Positions 7,236 through 13,949 of a DNA stretch of 16,078 bases are shown in pieces. This stretch comes from an uncultured Mycoplasmatota bacterium (GTDB lineage: Bacteria; Bacillota_I; Bacilli_A; RF39; UBA660), in NCBI GenBank assembly GCA_946007485.1, contig CAMGAM010000014.1, forward strand, positions 1-16,078, read 5' to 3'. Numbering within the stretch: position 1 is the stretch's first letter; every line of letters begins with the position of its first letter. Position numbers and translations under genes: made by a program. The notes beneath the pieces are model-generated. The model saw only the letters and a list, made by a program, of their open reading frames with translations. It ran no database searches and was not told where the DNA came from.

Positions 7236-9071
7236 TTAATCCTCACAGAAATATACTTTATACCATATTAAGAATATATATATATTGTATATTTTTCTTC
7301 CATTGTTCATTTTACCTTGATAATGGTCTTCAAGAAGTTTATTAATAACTTCTTTATCAAAGAATTTTGAAACATAATCTTGATTAAAATATTCTTTTAC
7401 TTCTTGATAATATTTTTCTTCTCTTATCCATTTTGAAAAAGGAACAGGGAATCCTAATTTTCTTCGACTAGACCACTCTTCTGGCATTTCTTCATCAGCG
7501 ACGCTACGAAATATTTCTTTAGTTTTTTTCTTTCTAATTAAATACTTAGTAGGAATTTTTCTAGCAACATTCCAAACTTCTTTATCAAGAAATGGAACGC
7601 GAAGTTCAATGGAATTTGCCATAGTCATTTTGTCAGCTTTTAGTAGGATGTCTTGGGGAAGCCAAAAGTGCATATCTATATACATTTTTTTTAAAACATC
7701 ATTTTCATGTTTAACTTTTTCATAGTATGGTTTTAAGACATCAGTTGTCGTCATGTTATCTTTTAGATGGTCAGCAAGGATTTCATTAGCTTCTTCTTCG
7801 GTCATTACTTGAGCGTGACCAATATATCTTTCACAAAATGGTTTACTGTATTTAATTAAGGTATTTTTTCCAGGAAAGTGAGGTAATTTTTTGGCAATGG
7901 TGGCAATTGGCTTTTTGATGAATGTAGGGAGATTCATGTAAATTTTTACGGGTAATGGTTCTAGGTATTCATTGTAGCCACCAAACATTTCATCAGAACC
8001 TTCACCTGACAAAACAACTTTTACTTGTTTTCTAGCTAATTCTGATAAAAATAATAATGGAACGGTCGATAAATTAGCGTGTGGTTCATCGGTGTAGTAT
8101 TCTACTTTAGGTAAACTTTCAAAGAAGTCATGTTTAGAGATATATTTACTGTAATTTTTGACATTCATGATGTCTGAAAATTCTTTGGCCATTTTTGTTT
8201 CATCAAAGCCTGTTTCGTCAAAACCAACAGAGAAAGTTTTATCTGGTTTAGCGACACTGACAACATATGAAGAATCAACGCCTCCAGATAAATATGAGCC
8301 AACTTCAACATCAGAAGTAATTTGATGATATTTAATTGAGTCGGCAAGAACTGCTTTGATTTCTTTTTTGTAATCTTGATATGGTTTATTTTCTTTTTCG
8401 TAGATAATGTCAAAATACTGTTTAATTTCTAAATGATTATCTTTATATTTGAAATAATGTCCTGGTTTTAGTTTGTAAACATTTTTAAAGAAGGTTTCTT
8501 CAAAAACTGAATATTGGAAGATTAGATACATCTTTAATGATTTATCATTGACTTCTTTTTTAAAGTTTGGATGTGGGAGAAAACTTTTTATTTCCGATCC
8601 AAACATAAATTCTTCACCATTTTTATAGTAGTAGAATGGTTTAATTCCAAAATGATCACGACATCCTACTAACTCTTTTGAACTTATATCATAGATGACA
8701 AAGGCAAACATTCCTCTTAATCTAGGGAATAAAGACTCTTGATATTCTTCATATCCATGTAAGATTACTTCCGTATCGGTATTAGTTTTAAAAGTATGAC
8801 CTTTTTTAAGTAGTTCTTCTTTTATTTCTTGATAATTATAAATTTCACCATTGAAGACAATTACCTTACTTCTATCTTCATTATATATTGGTTGGCTACC
8901 ACCTTTTAGATCAATAATTGATAATCTTCTAAAACCTAGGGCGATAGTATCATCAGTATAATATCCATCACTATCTGGTCCACGATGGATAATCTTATCT
9001 GCCATCGATTTAATTATTTTATCTTTTTCTTTACTTTTTTGTTTTCCAATGAATCCGACGAATCCACACAC
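7236..9071 (-). CDS. asnB: Glutamine-hydrolysing asparagine synthetase (AsnB family)
   Basis: The protein has two domains and 611 aa, normal for AsnB. The N-terminal Ntn glutamine amidohydrolase begins with the catalytic Cys2 (MCGFVGF) and has HRGPDSDG (29-36) and FNGEIYN (73-79). The C-terminal synthetase domain has the ATP-pyrophosphatase loop SGGVDSS (262-268) and LSGEGSDEMFGGY. It moves the amide nitrogen of glutamine to a carboxylate through an adenylate. The start is GTG at 9071: it places Cys2 correctly and AAGGAG lies upstream. Relatives in Firmicutes include enzymes that amidate peptidoglycan (AsnH on D-Asp cross-bridges, B. subtilis AsnB on meso-DAP). With an ATP-grasp ligase, a racemase and a flippase in the same operon, a cell-wall substrate is a fair alternative to free aspartate, but this is inference. 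Confidence 0.93.
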   Translation of the reverse strand: MCGFVGFIGKQKSKEKDKIIKSMADKIIHRGPDSDGYYTDDTIALGFRRLSIIDLKGGSQPIYNEDRSKVIVFNGEIYNYQEIKEELLKKGHTFKTNTDTEVILHGYEEYQESLFPRLRGMFAFVIYDISSKELVGCRDHFGIKPFYYYKNGEEFMFGSEIKSFLPHPNFKKEVNDKSLKMYLIFQYSVFEETFFKNVYKLKPGHYFKYKDNHLEIKQYFDIIYEKENKPYQDYKKEIKAVLADSIKYHQITSDVEVGSYLSGGVDSSYVVSVAKPDKTFSVGFDETGFDETKMAKEFSDIMNVKNYSKYISKHDFFESLPKVEYYTDEPHANLSTVPLLFLSELARKQVKVVLSGEGSDEMFGGYNEYLEPLPVKIYMNLPTFIKKPIATIAKKLPHFPGKNTLIKYSKPFCERYIGHAQVMTEEEANEILADHLKDNMTTTDVLKPYYEKVKHENDVLKKMYIDMHFWLPQDILLKADKMTMANSIELRVPFLDKEVWNVARKIPTKYLIRKKKTKEIFRSVADEEMPEEWSSRRKLGFPVPFSKWIREEKYYQEVKEYFNQDYVSKFFDKEVINKLLEDHYQGKMNNGRKIYNIYIFLIWYKVYFCED

Positions 9072-9087
9072 AGTAAATCACTCCTTA

Positions 9088-10308
9088 TCATTTTGTCTTC
9101 CAATAACTATGTTTATATTCTTTATAATAGCGGAAGTGTTTTTTGATTAAATATAGCATTCTTTTAAAGTTTCGGTCTTCTTTATATTTGATTGGATTAA
9201 CTCTTTTGGTTTTCCATAATTTTAAGACTTCTTCTTTATATTCTTTATTTAAAATATACTTTTTTACAACTCCTTTAGGAACGAATGATAATAAAACCTT
9301 TTCCTTTAAGAAAGTATATTTTTGTTCTTTATGATAAATTAAATCATCTATTAGTACCTTTACTAAATTAAAACCTAAAGGGGTTAAATAATAACTACAC
9401 CTACCTTGTCTAGCATTAATTTCTAAGACTTTGAATGATTTATCACGGTAATCATATTTTAAATCAAATTCACAAAATCCTTGATATTTGATGGTTTCTA
9501 AAAATTCTTTCATATCTTTTTCAATTTTTTCAGTTCCTTCAAATTGATTATAACCATTTATTAAGACAGCAGCATTTCCAACCATATTTTTACTATGTTC
9601 TTGAAGTCCTATTTGAGCAAGCGATAAGATTTTTACTTGATGATGGGAATTAACATATGCTACAGCATCAAATAAGTAAGAATCATCACCTGGAATAAAA
9701 TCTTGAATAATTAAAGTATCTGTATAACCGGCATTAATTATTTTATCGATAGTCTCATTTAATTCAGTTAAACTATATATTTGATATATTTTATTTTTAC
9801 CATCAAAATTAAGATGATTATACATAATGACATTACTTGGTTTTAAGATAATGGGATAAGTCATTTTTTCTTTAAATTTTTTAGGTTTAGAACAATCATA
9901 GTAATAGGTTTTGGGAAGGTTGAGGCAAGAATTCTGATATGTTTTATAGAATTTTTCTTTCATGATTAAAGATTCAATAATCTCTAGGTCTGGGTAATTA
10001 AAGATAAAGTTATCTTTTAGAAGTTTTTCTTTGTTTTTAGCAATAAATTTGGCATAACTTTCATTAGAACTAATTAAAAGCGTTAGATAGTTATGATGTT
10101 CTTCTTTAAATTTATAAATAGCATTTAGGAAACCTTCTTCATTCCAGATAGATTTATCATAAAAGATATTTAGAATGTTTGAAAATCTAGTATATGGTAG
10201 AGGATCTTTGGCTAGGACATAGGCTTTTTGATGATATGCTTCGTGATAACATCTAGCCATATAATAAGCGTTAGCATCACTACCAATGATTAAAACATTA
10301 TATTTCAT
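9088..10308 (-). CDS. ATP-grasp carboxylate-amine ligase
   Basis: This 406-aa protein has an N-terminal Rossmann-like pre-grasp region (VLIIGSDANAYYMARC). The ATP-grasp fold follows, with nucleotide-binding Lys156 in IILKPSN, the hinge strand IIQDFIPGDDS (200-210) and the metal-binding LEINARQGR (295-303). Such enzymes join a carboxylate and an amine through an acyl phosphate. The overall form recalls the D-aspartate ligase (Aslfm) group, which adds D-Asp to the stem peptide of UDP-MurNAc-pentapeptide, but identity at that level cannot be shown by eye. It lies 19 nt after alr and 16 nt before asnB in one operon, a context that fits making or amidating a side-chain residue of peptidoglycan. 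The C-terminal 60 residues are strongly basic, perhaps for membrane or polymer contact. The stop is TGA followed at once by TAA. Confidence 0.8.
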   Translation of the reverse strand: MKYNVLIIGSDANAYYMARCYHEAYHQKAYVLAKDPLPYTRFSNILNIFYDKSIWNEEGFLNAIYKFKEEHHNYLTLLISSNESYAKFIAKNKEKLLKDNFIFNYPDLEIIESLIMKEKFYKTYQNSCLNLPKTYYYDCSKPKKFKEKMTYPIILKPSNVIMYNHLNFDGKNKIYQIYSLTELNETIDKIINAGYTDTLIIQDFIPGDDSYLFDAVAYVNSHHQVKILSLAQIGLQEHSKNMVGNAAVLINGYNQFEGTEKIEKDMKEFLETIKYQGFCEFDLKYDYRDKSFKVLEINARQGRCSYYLTPLGFNLVKVLIDDLIYHKEQKYTFLKEKVLLSFVPKGVVKKYILNKEYKEEVLKLWKTKRVNPIKYKEDRNFKRMLYLIKKHFRYYKEYKHSYWKTK

Positions 10309-10327
10309 ATATTATCACTTTCCTCTT

Positions 10328-11491
10328 TTAATATTTAATTTCTTTGCCATCTTGATATATTCTTGGTACTCTAGTAGTAATACCAGTTAGAACATGATAA
10401 GCATTACTTTGCATATTACGAGCAACACTTTTTATAGAAATATCATTACCAAATATTTCCACTTTATCATGTAATTTAACATTTTTATCTACTTTTACTA
10501 AGGTCATATCCATACAGATATCACCGACTATTTCATATTTTTTATCATTAATAGAGACATATTTCATAGATGCCGATATTCCGTCAGCATAACCAATTGG
10601 TAAAGTTGCTACCATCATATCTTCTTTGGCAAGATAGTTGGCTCCATATCCAGCAAAATCGCCTTTTTTGATATTCCTAATGCTAATTACTTCAGTATGT
10701 AATGAAAAAGCGGTTTTTAAGTTTAGATCATTTTCCATAATCGTAGGACTAATATGATGAATTTTATGAAGAAAATCTCTTTTGATTTTTTTTAGTCCAG
10801 TAGGACTGTTGATACTTTGACTAAAACCATACATAATTATTCCTAATCTAGTACCAGTTTCAAATGGTAGTTTTTGATGATGAGTTAGGGTTATTGAACG
10901 ATTTAGATGAACAATATCAATGGTTGATAAATCAATATTACTAGTTAATTCTTTAAACTTATTAATTTGTTTATCATAATAGATATCATTAATACCACTA
11001 GTAGCTAGATGAGTATATATTCCTTCAAGATAAAGATGTTTATTTTCTTTAATTAGGGAAATAGTCTTATCTAGATTTTGTTGATCAGTAAATCCTAATC
11101 TACTCATTCCAGTATCTAATTTTAAATGGATTTTTAACTTTTGACTAGGATTTAGTTTTAATAATTCTTTGGTATATTCAAGAGATTCTATGGTGATAGT
11201 AATATTATTTTCTAAAATGACTGATAGGTGTTCTAAATTTATTGGTTCTAGGCAAAGAATAGGTATTTCTTGATTATACTTTCTGATACTAAGAGCTTCT
11301 TCAAGAGAAGAAACGGCTAAATAATTGACGCCACCTTTAATTAAATCATTTACAATATAATCGCCATGACCATAGGCATTAGCTTTGACAACGCCAATAT
11401 AATATTTGTAATCATCATATTTATTGATAATTTCTTTAATATTATTAGTTAAAATATCATTTTCTATTTTGACATAGGTTGGTCTATACAT
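10328..11491 (-). CDS. alr: Alanine racemase
   Basis: A PLP-dependent fold-III racemase of 387 aa, close to the usual length. Lys36 in VVKANAYGHG is the PLP-binding lysine. Tyr282 in FAGYGANY is the second catalytic base. HLKLDTGMSRLGF, LPIGYADG and GDICMDMT are further family signatures. It supplies D-alanine for peptidoglycan. The segment that usually reads 'NSA' is HLNRSIT here, a mild departure. The ATG at 11491 has AAGGAG 8 nt upstream. It is the first gene of the operon with the ATP-grasp ligase, AsnB and the flippase, behind a clear extended -10 promoter, so D-amino-acid supply is co-expressed with the other probable wall enzymes. Racemisation of another amino acid cannot be excluded from sequence alone. 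Confidence 0.93.
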   Translation of the reverse strand: MYRPTYVKIENDILTNNIKEIINKYDDYKYYIGVVKANAYGHGDYIVNDLIKGGVNYLAVSSLEEALSIRKYNQEIPILCLEPINLEHLSVILENNITITIESLEYTKELLKLNPSQKLKIHLKLDTGMSRLGFTDQQNLDKTISLIKENKHLYLEGIYTHLATSGINDIYYDKQINKFKELTSNIDLSTIDIVHLNRSITLTHHQKLPFETGTRLGIIMYGFSQSINSPTGLKKIKRDFLHKIHHISPTIMENDLNLKTAFSLHTEVISIRNIKKGDFAGYGANYLAKEDMMVATLPIGYADGISASMKYVSINDKKYEIVGDICMDMTLVKVDKNVKLHDKVEIFGNDISIKSVARNMQSNAYHVLTGITTRVPRIYQDGKEIKY

Positions 11492-11540
11492 ATATTCATC
11501 TCCTTAAATAATATAAATATTTCTAGACTTCTTATTAATA

Positions 11541-11570
11541 ATTATAACATATAATAGAAGAGTTTGTAAA
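11541..11570 (-). promoter_or_regulatory. SigmaA-like promoter of the alr operon
   Basis: On the minus strand TTTACA (11565-11570) and TATAAT (11541-11546) are 18 nt apart, with a TGn extension (TGTTATAAT). The -35 bases overlap TTGTAA on the plus strand, which with TAAATT 17 nt on is a weak candidate promoter for spoVS. The two divergent units may share this region. Confidence 0.65.
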
Positions 11571-11634
11571 TTGTAAGTATCTTTTTTAAATTAAAGACAT
11601 ATAGTTAAGTGTAGAAAGAAAGGATGATAAAATA

Positions 11635-11895
11635 ATGGAAACACTTAAAGTAGGAACAAAATCCAATCCAAATTCAGTAGCTGGAGCTTTGGCTAATGTC
11701 TTCAGAGAAAAGGATACGGTTGAAATTCAGGCAATCGGAGCAGGAGCGCTTAATCAGGCTATTAAGGCAATTGCAATCGCAAGAGGATTTGTAGCACCAT
11801 CAGGAAAGAATTTAGTATGTATTCCAGCGTTTACAGATATTGTAATCGATGGGGATGAAAGAACGGCAATTAAACTAATTGTTGAGACTAAATAG
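11635..11895 (+). CDS. spoVS: Stage V sporulation protein S
   Basis: An 86-aa protein matching SpoVS along its whole length: METLKVGTKSNPNSVAGALA at the start, IQAIGAGALNQAIKAIAIARG in the middle and PAFTDIVIDGDERTAIKL at the end. SpoVS is a small, highly conserved protein with an Alba-like fold. In Bacillus subtilis it affects septation, coat assembly and progression to late sporulation; its biochemical role is not settled. The start ATG follows AAAGGATG. It is monocistronic, divergent from alr and convergent with the retron reverse transcriptase, with its own terminator. G+C is higher than in neighbours, as expected for a strongly conserved gene. Its presence suggests a sporulating lineage or descent from one. 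Confidence 0.95.
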   Translation: METLKVGTKSNPNSVAGALANVFREKDTVEIQAIGAGALNQAIKAIAIARGFVAPSGKNLVCIPAFTDIVIDGDERTAIKLIVETK

Positions 11896-11908
11896 TCTCT
11901 TTTCTTTT
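11884..11908 (+). terminator. Terminator overlapping the spoVS stop
   Basis: GAGACT (11884-11889) pairs with AGTCTC (11894-11899) around the tetraloop AAAT, followed by TTTTCTTTT. The TAG stop codon (11893-11895) is partly inside the stem, so translation reaches the hairpin. Confidence 0.7.
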
Positions 11909-11922
11909 GATTATTTACAAAG

Positions 11923-11967
11923 AAAAAAATACTAGATAGATTTTATGGTTGTTTATATCTAGTATTT
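11923..11967 (-). terminator. Strong terminator of the retron unit
   Basis: A perfect 12-bp inverted repeat (11927-11938 with 11956-11967, arm AAATACTAGATA) with a 17-nt loop is followed on the minus strand by an uninterrupted run of T (A run 11923-11929 on the plus strand). It stands 24 nt past the reverse transcriptase stop and closes the retron as a transcript separate from spoVS. Confidence 0.85.
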
Positions 11968-11991
11968 AGAATGAGTTATTTTGGTTTTAGA

Positions 11992-12951
11992 TTATTTGGT
12001 ATTTTTCTTAATTAAATTAATTATATATTTTTGATATTTAATAAATTCTTTATCATTTTTGTTAATTTGGAGAACAAAATTTATTTTTCCAAGCAAAACA
12101 TTAAGATATTTTTCTTTTGAAATCACTTCTCTACTCTTTTTTAGGTGAGAATACAATCCGTACTTTGATATATAATATATTTCTTGTCTAATTTTTTTAC
12201 GATAATTGCTATTAACTTGTAGTTTCTCGTTAACAACGATTCCTGTGACAACTTGACGATTTTTTCTGGTAATAACTCTAATTTTATCATTATTTAGGGT
12301 TAATCCTAACTTTGATAATTCTTGACGAACTAGTTTAATAACTTGATGATAATTAAAGCCTCCGGAGAATGTCATATCATCACAGTATCTAGTATATGCA
12401 ATATTTTGCCTTTCACAATATGAACCGATAGTATTGTCAAAATCTTGCAACACTAAGTTAGAAATATAGGGAGCTGTTTTGGTACCTTGTGGAAGTGTAT
12501 CATAGCAAGTGCAGAGATTAGTTAAAAGGATACCAATTGATTCTGGAAAATATTCTATAGGAAAACAAGCATTATATATTTGAGTAAAAGAGATACTGTC
12601 AAAAAAATTCCTTATATCTAATTTTAGAATAATTTTTTGATTTAAATGTGGTTTAGCATTTTCAATCAAATTAATTCCCTTTTTGTATGCTTTAGCATAT
12701 TTAGAAATATGTTTTTGTTCTAAAATATTATGAAGAATATTTTCTTGAATGATTTTTAGATTTAAATTTGGTTCATATATGGTACGATAGGTACCATTTC
12801 TTTTCTTTATTTTATATATATGATAGTTTTTTTCTTTGTTATTACTGATAGTATATATTTTTTTTATTATCTCACTAGCATTTTTGCCATCAATTAAATG
12901 AAGAGATAATAAAAAGTCTTTTTCTTGATCGGATGATAGATACTTCCACAT
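11992..12951 (-). CDS. Retron-type reverse transcriptase
   Basis: A 319-aa RNA-directed DNA polymerase with every core motif intact. There is RNGTYRTIYEP (51-61), the retron-type NAKPH (98-102) and KLDIRNFFDSI with catalytic Asp112. LPQGTKTAPYISN (153-165) and YCDD with Asp191 and Asp192 follow, then TLNNDK (218-223) and VVTGIVVN (234-241). The VTG and NAxxH motifs separate retron enzymes from group II intron and DGR relatives. Retron enzymes copy their own msd RNA into msDNA linked 2'-5' to a guanosine of msr; most studied retrons act in phage defence. No maturase, integrase or effector domain is fused. The ATG follows GAGGAGG (12959-12965), and the msr-msd region lies immediately upstream. 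No second gene sits between it and its terminator. Codon use and base composition resemble the neighbours. Confidence 0.93.
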   Translation of the reverse strand: MWKYLSSDQEKDFLLSLHLIDGKNASEIIKKIYTISNNKEKNYHIYKIKKRNGTYRTIYEPNLNLKIIQENILHNILEQKHISKYAKAYKKGINLIENAKPHLNQKIILKLDIRNFFDSISFTQIYNACFPIEYFPESIGILLTNLCTCYDTLPQGTKTAPYISNLVLQDFDNTIGSYCERQNIAYTRYCDDMTFSGGFNYHQVIKLVRQELSKLGLTLNNDKIRVITRKNRQVVTGIVVNEKLQVNSNYRKKIRQEIYYISKYGLYSHLKKSREVISKEKYLNVLLGKINFVLQINKNDKEFIKYQKYIINLIKKNTK

Positions 12952-12967
12952 TTTATTACCTCCTCAT

Positions 12968-12979
12968 TATAAAGCAATA
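12968..12979 (-). repeat. Retron a2 inverted repeat
   Basis: This is the 3' arm, on the minus strand, of the perfect 12-nt repeat pairing with 13131-13142. It ends only 3 nt before the Shine-Dalgarno of the reverse transcriptase. Confidence 0.85.
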
Positions 12980-13130
12980 CATAATGATATTGTTGTACGG
13001 AAATGAACATTAGCGAAATGAAATGAAGCGACTACACAAGGTGTAGAAAAGTTCATTGGAGTAAAACAATTCAATGTTATATTTTTTTAGTGCTTTAACG
13101 ACTCGTTAAAGGGGATTTTAATCCATACGC

Positions 13131-13142
13131 TATTGCTTTATA
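13131..13142 (-). repeat. Retron a1 inverted repeat
   Basis: TATAAAGCAATA on the minus strand, the 5' arm pairing perfectly with a2 at 12968-12979, followed at once by the predicted branching G at 13130. Confidence 0.85.
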
Positions 13143-13152
13143 TTTTTTCGAT

Positions 13153-13158
13153 ATTTTA
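13153..13158 (-). promoter_or_regulatory. Possible -10 box of the retron
   Basis: TAAAAT on the minus strand is suitably placed to start transcription just before a1, but it overlaps the rluB stop and I find no good -35 at 16-18 nt. No hairpin with a T run separates rluB from a1, so readthrough from rluB is equally plausible. Confidence 0.25.
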
Positions 13159-13872
13159 TTTAACTAATGAGTAAAGAATAGCTACTTCTTTGTTAGTTAG
13201 TTTGCGATATTCTCCTGGTTTTAATCCAGTTAAGTCTAAATTGGCATATTTTTCTCTTTTTAATTTTAGAACTTCATGATTAATTGCTTCGAACATTTTT
13301 TTTACTTGATGATTTCTTCCTTCATGAATGATTAATTCTACGAGTGATTTATCTGTTTTTTTATCATATTTTTTTAAATTTACTTTAGCTTTAGATGTTT
13401 TCTTGCCATCAATGACTACTCCATCTCGAAGTCTTTTTATGTCATATCCAGATACAAGACCATTTACTTTGGCAATATATTTTTTTTCAATATTACTAGA
13501 TGGATGCATTAATTTATTTGCGAGGCATCCATCGTTAGTGAGAAGAATAATCCCTGTGGTGTCATAATCAAGTCTTCCAACAGGATAAATTCTTTCTTTT
13601 GTTTGAATTAGATCAACAACAGTTTTTCTTCCATGTTCGTCGCTAACTGATGAAATGACTTCACGTGGTTTATTTAAAAGATAGTATTCATAATTTTTAC
13701 AGTTATCTAAAATAGTATTTTCAACCTCGATGGTATCACTAGTTTTAACTTTTGTACCTAGTTCTTTAACAATTTCGCCATTTACTTTTACTTTGCCAGT
13801 TTGAATTAATTCTTCAGCTTTTCTTCTTGAGGTATATCCAAGATTGGCAATGACTTTTTGTAATCTTTCCAT
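13156..13872 (-). CDS. rluB: 23S rRNA pseudouridine synthase, RluB/RsuA family
   Basis: The 238-aa protein has an N-terminal S4 RNA-binding domain (about 1-48: RLQKVIANLGYTSRRKAEELI) and then the RsuA/RluB-type catalytic domain. YLLNKPREVISS is followed by GRLDYDTTGIILLTNDG with the catalytic Asp102, then EGRNHQVKKMFE. It converts a specific uridine of ribosomal RNA to pseudouridine. By analogy with Firmicutes RluB the target is 23S helix 89, although RsuA- and RluF-like paralogues look similar. The ATG at 13872 follows AGGTG. A good promoter lies upstream, overlapping that of the divergent dehydrogenase. The retron RNA begins 13 nt after its stop, so the two may be co-transcribed. Confidence 0.9.
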   Translation of the reverse strand: MERLQKVIANLGYTSRRKAEELIQTGKVKVNGEIVKELGTKVKTSDTIEVENTILDNCKNYEYYLLNKPREVISSVSDEHGRKTVVDLIQTKERIYPVGRLDYDTTGIILLTNDGCLANKLMHPSSNIEKKYIAKVNGLVSGYDIKRLRDGVVIDGKKTSKAKVNLKKYDKKTDKSLVELIIHEGRNHQVKKMFEAINHEVLKLKREKYANLDLTGLKPGEYRKLTNKEVAILYSLVK

Positions 13873-13891
13873 AACGCATCACCTGAAATGT

Positions 13892-13920
13892 ATTATATAC
13901 TATTTTAAAAAATTTAACAA
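13892..13920 (-). promoter_or_regulatory. SigmaA-like promoter of rluB
   Basis: On the minus strand TTGTTA (13915-13920) and TATAAT (13892-13897) are separated by 17 nt. It interlocks with the divergent promoter of the dehydrogenase gene. Confidence 0.65.
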
Positions 13921-13925
13921 TAGGT

Positions 13926-13931
13926 TATAAT
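13926..13931 (+). promoter_or_regulatory. -10 box of the short-chain dehydrogenase gene
   Basis: TATAAT is 18 nt before the ATG. The -35 at 13903-13908 (TTTTAA) is weak. The expected transcript start falls almost on the Shine-Dalgarno GGGAGTG (13938-13944), so the leader would be very short. Confidence 0.5.
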
Positions 13932-13949
13932 ATAAATGGGAGTGATTTA

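Larger units (their letters stand above)
12968..13142 (-). ncRNA. Retron msr-msd non-coding RNA
   Basis: The 175-nt region upstream of the reverse transcriptase has all expected parts, read on the minus strand. a1 is at 13142-13131 and is followed directly by GC; the G at 13130 is the likely branching guanosine, in the TAGC context common in retrons. msr hairpin 1 is GGAT/ATCC (13124-13113). msr hairpin 2 is CTTTAACG/CGTTAAAG (13111-13093, loop AGT). The msd then folds as an interrupted stem: ATTGTT/AACAAT (13070-13065 with 12994-12989), TAC/GTA, a 3x3 internal loop, and AATGAAC/GTTCATT (13057-13051 complementing 13008-13002). A tip hairpin CTACAC/GTGTAG lies at 13046-13032. a2 closes the element at 12979-12968. 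The msDNA should be roughly 90-110 nt with plus-strand sequence. Ends and branch point are predicted, not measured. Confidence 0.87.

Noticed and set aside
7232..7246. GTG start of the flippase at 7246
   Set aside because: It overlaps the end of asnB and the ATG at 7234 has a well-placed GAGG.
294..10308. Possible use of UGA as tryptophan, suggested by low G+C and a TGA stop in cdaR and in the ATP-grasp gene
   Set aside because: Tryptophans in these genes are TGG, no gene has an internal TGA, and reading through the two stops adds only a few residues. The code is standard.
11635..11895. SpoVS as the effector of the retron
   Set aside because: It is convergent with the reverse transcriptase, has its own terminator, and belongs to a conserved family with no known link to retrons.
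13001..13030. Short AAATGAA repeats as a CRISPR or tandem repeat array
   Set aside because: Three 7-nt units partly overlap and lie inside the msd; there are no regular spacers or cas genes.
11992..13155. Group II intron or diversity-generating retroelement
   Set aside because: No maturase domain, intron domain V structure, target gene, template/variable repeat pair or Avd gene is seen, and the VTG motif plus msr-msd RNA fit a retron better.
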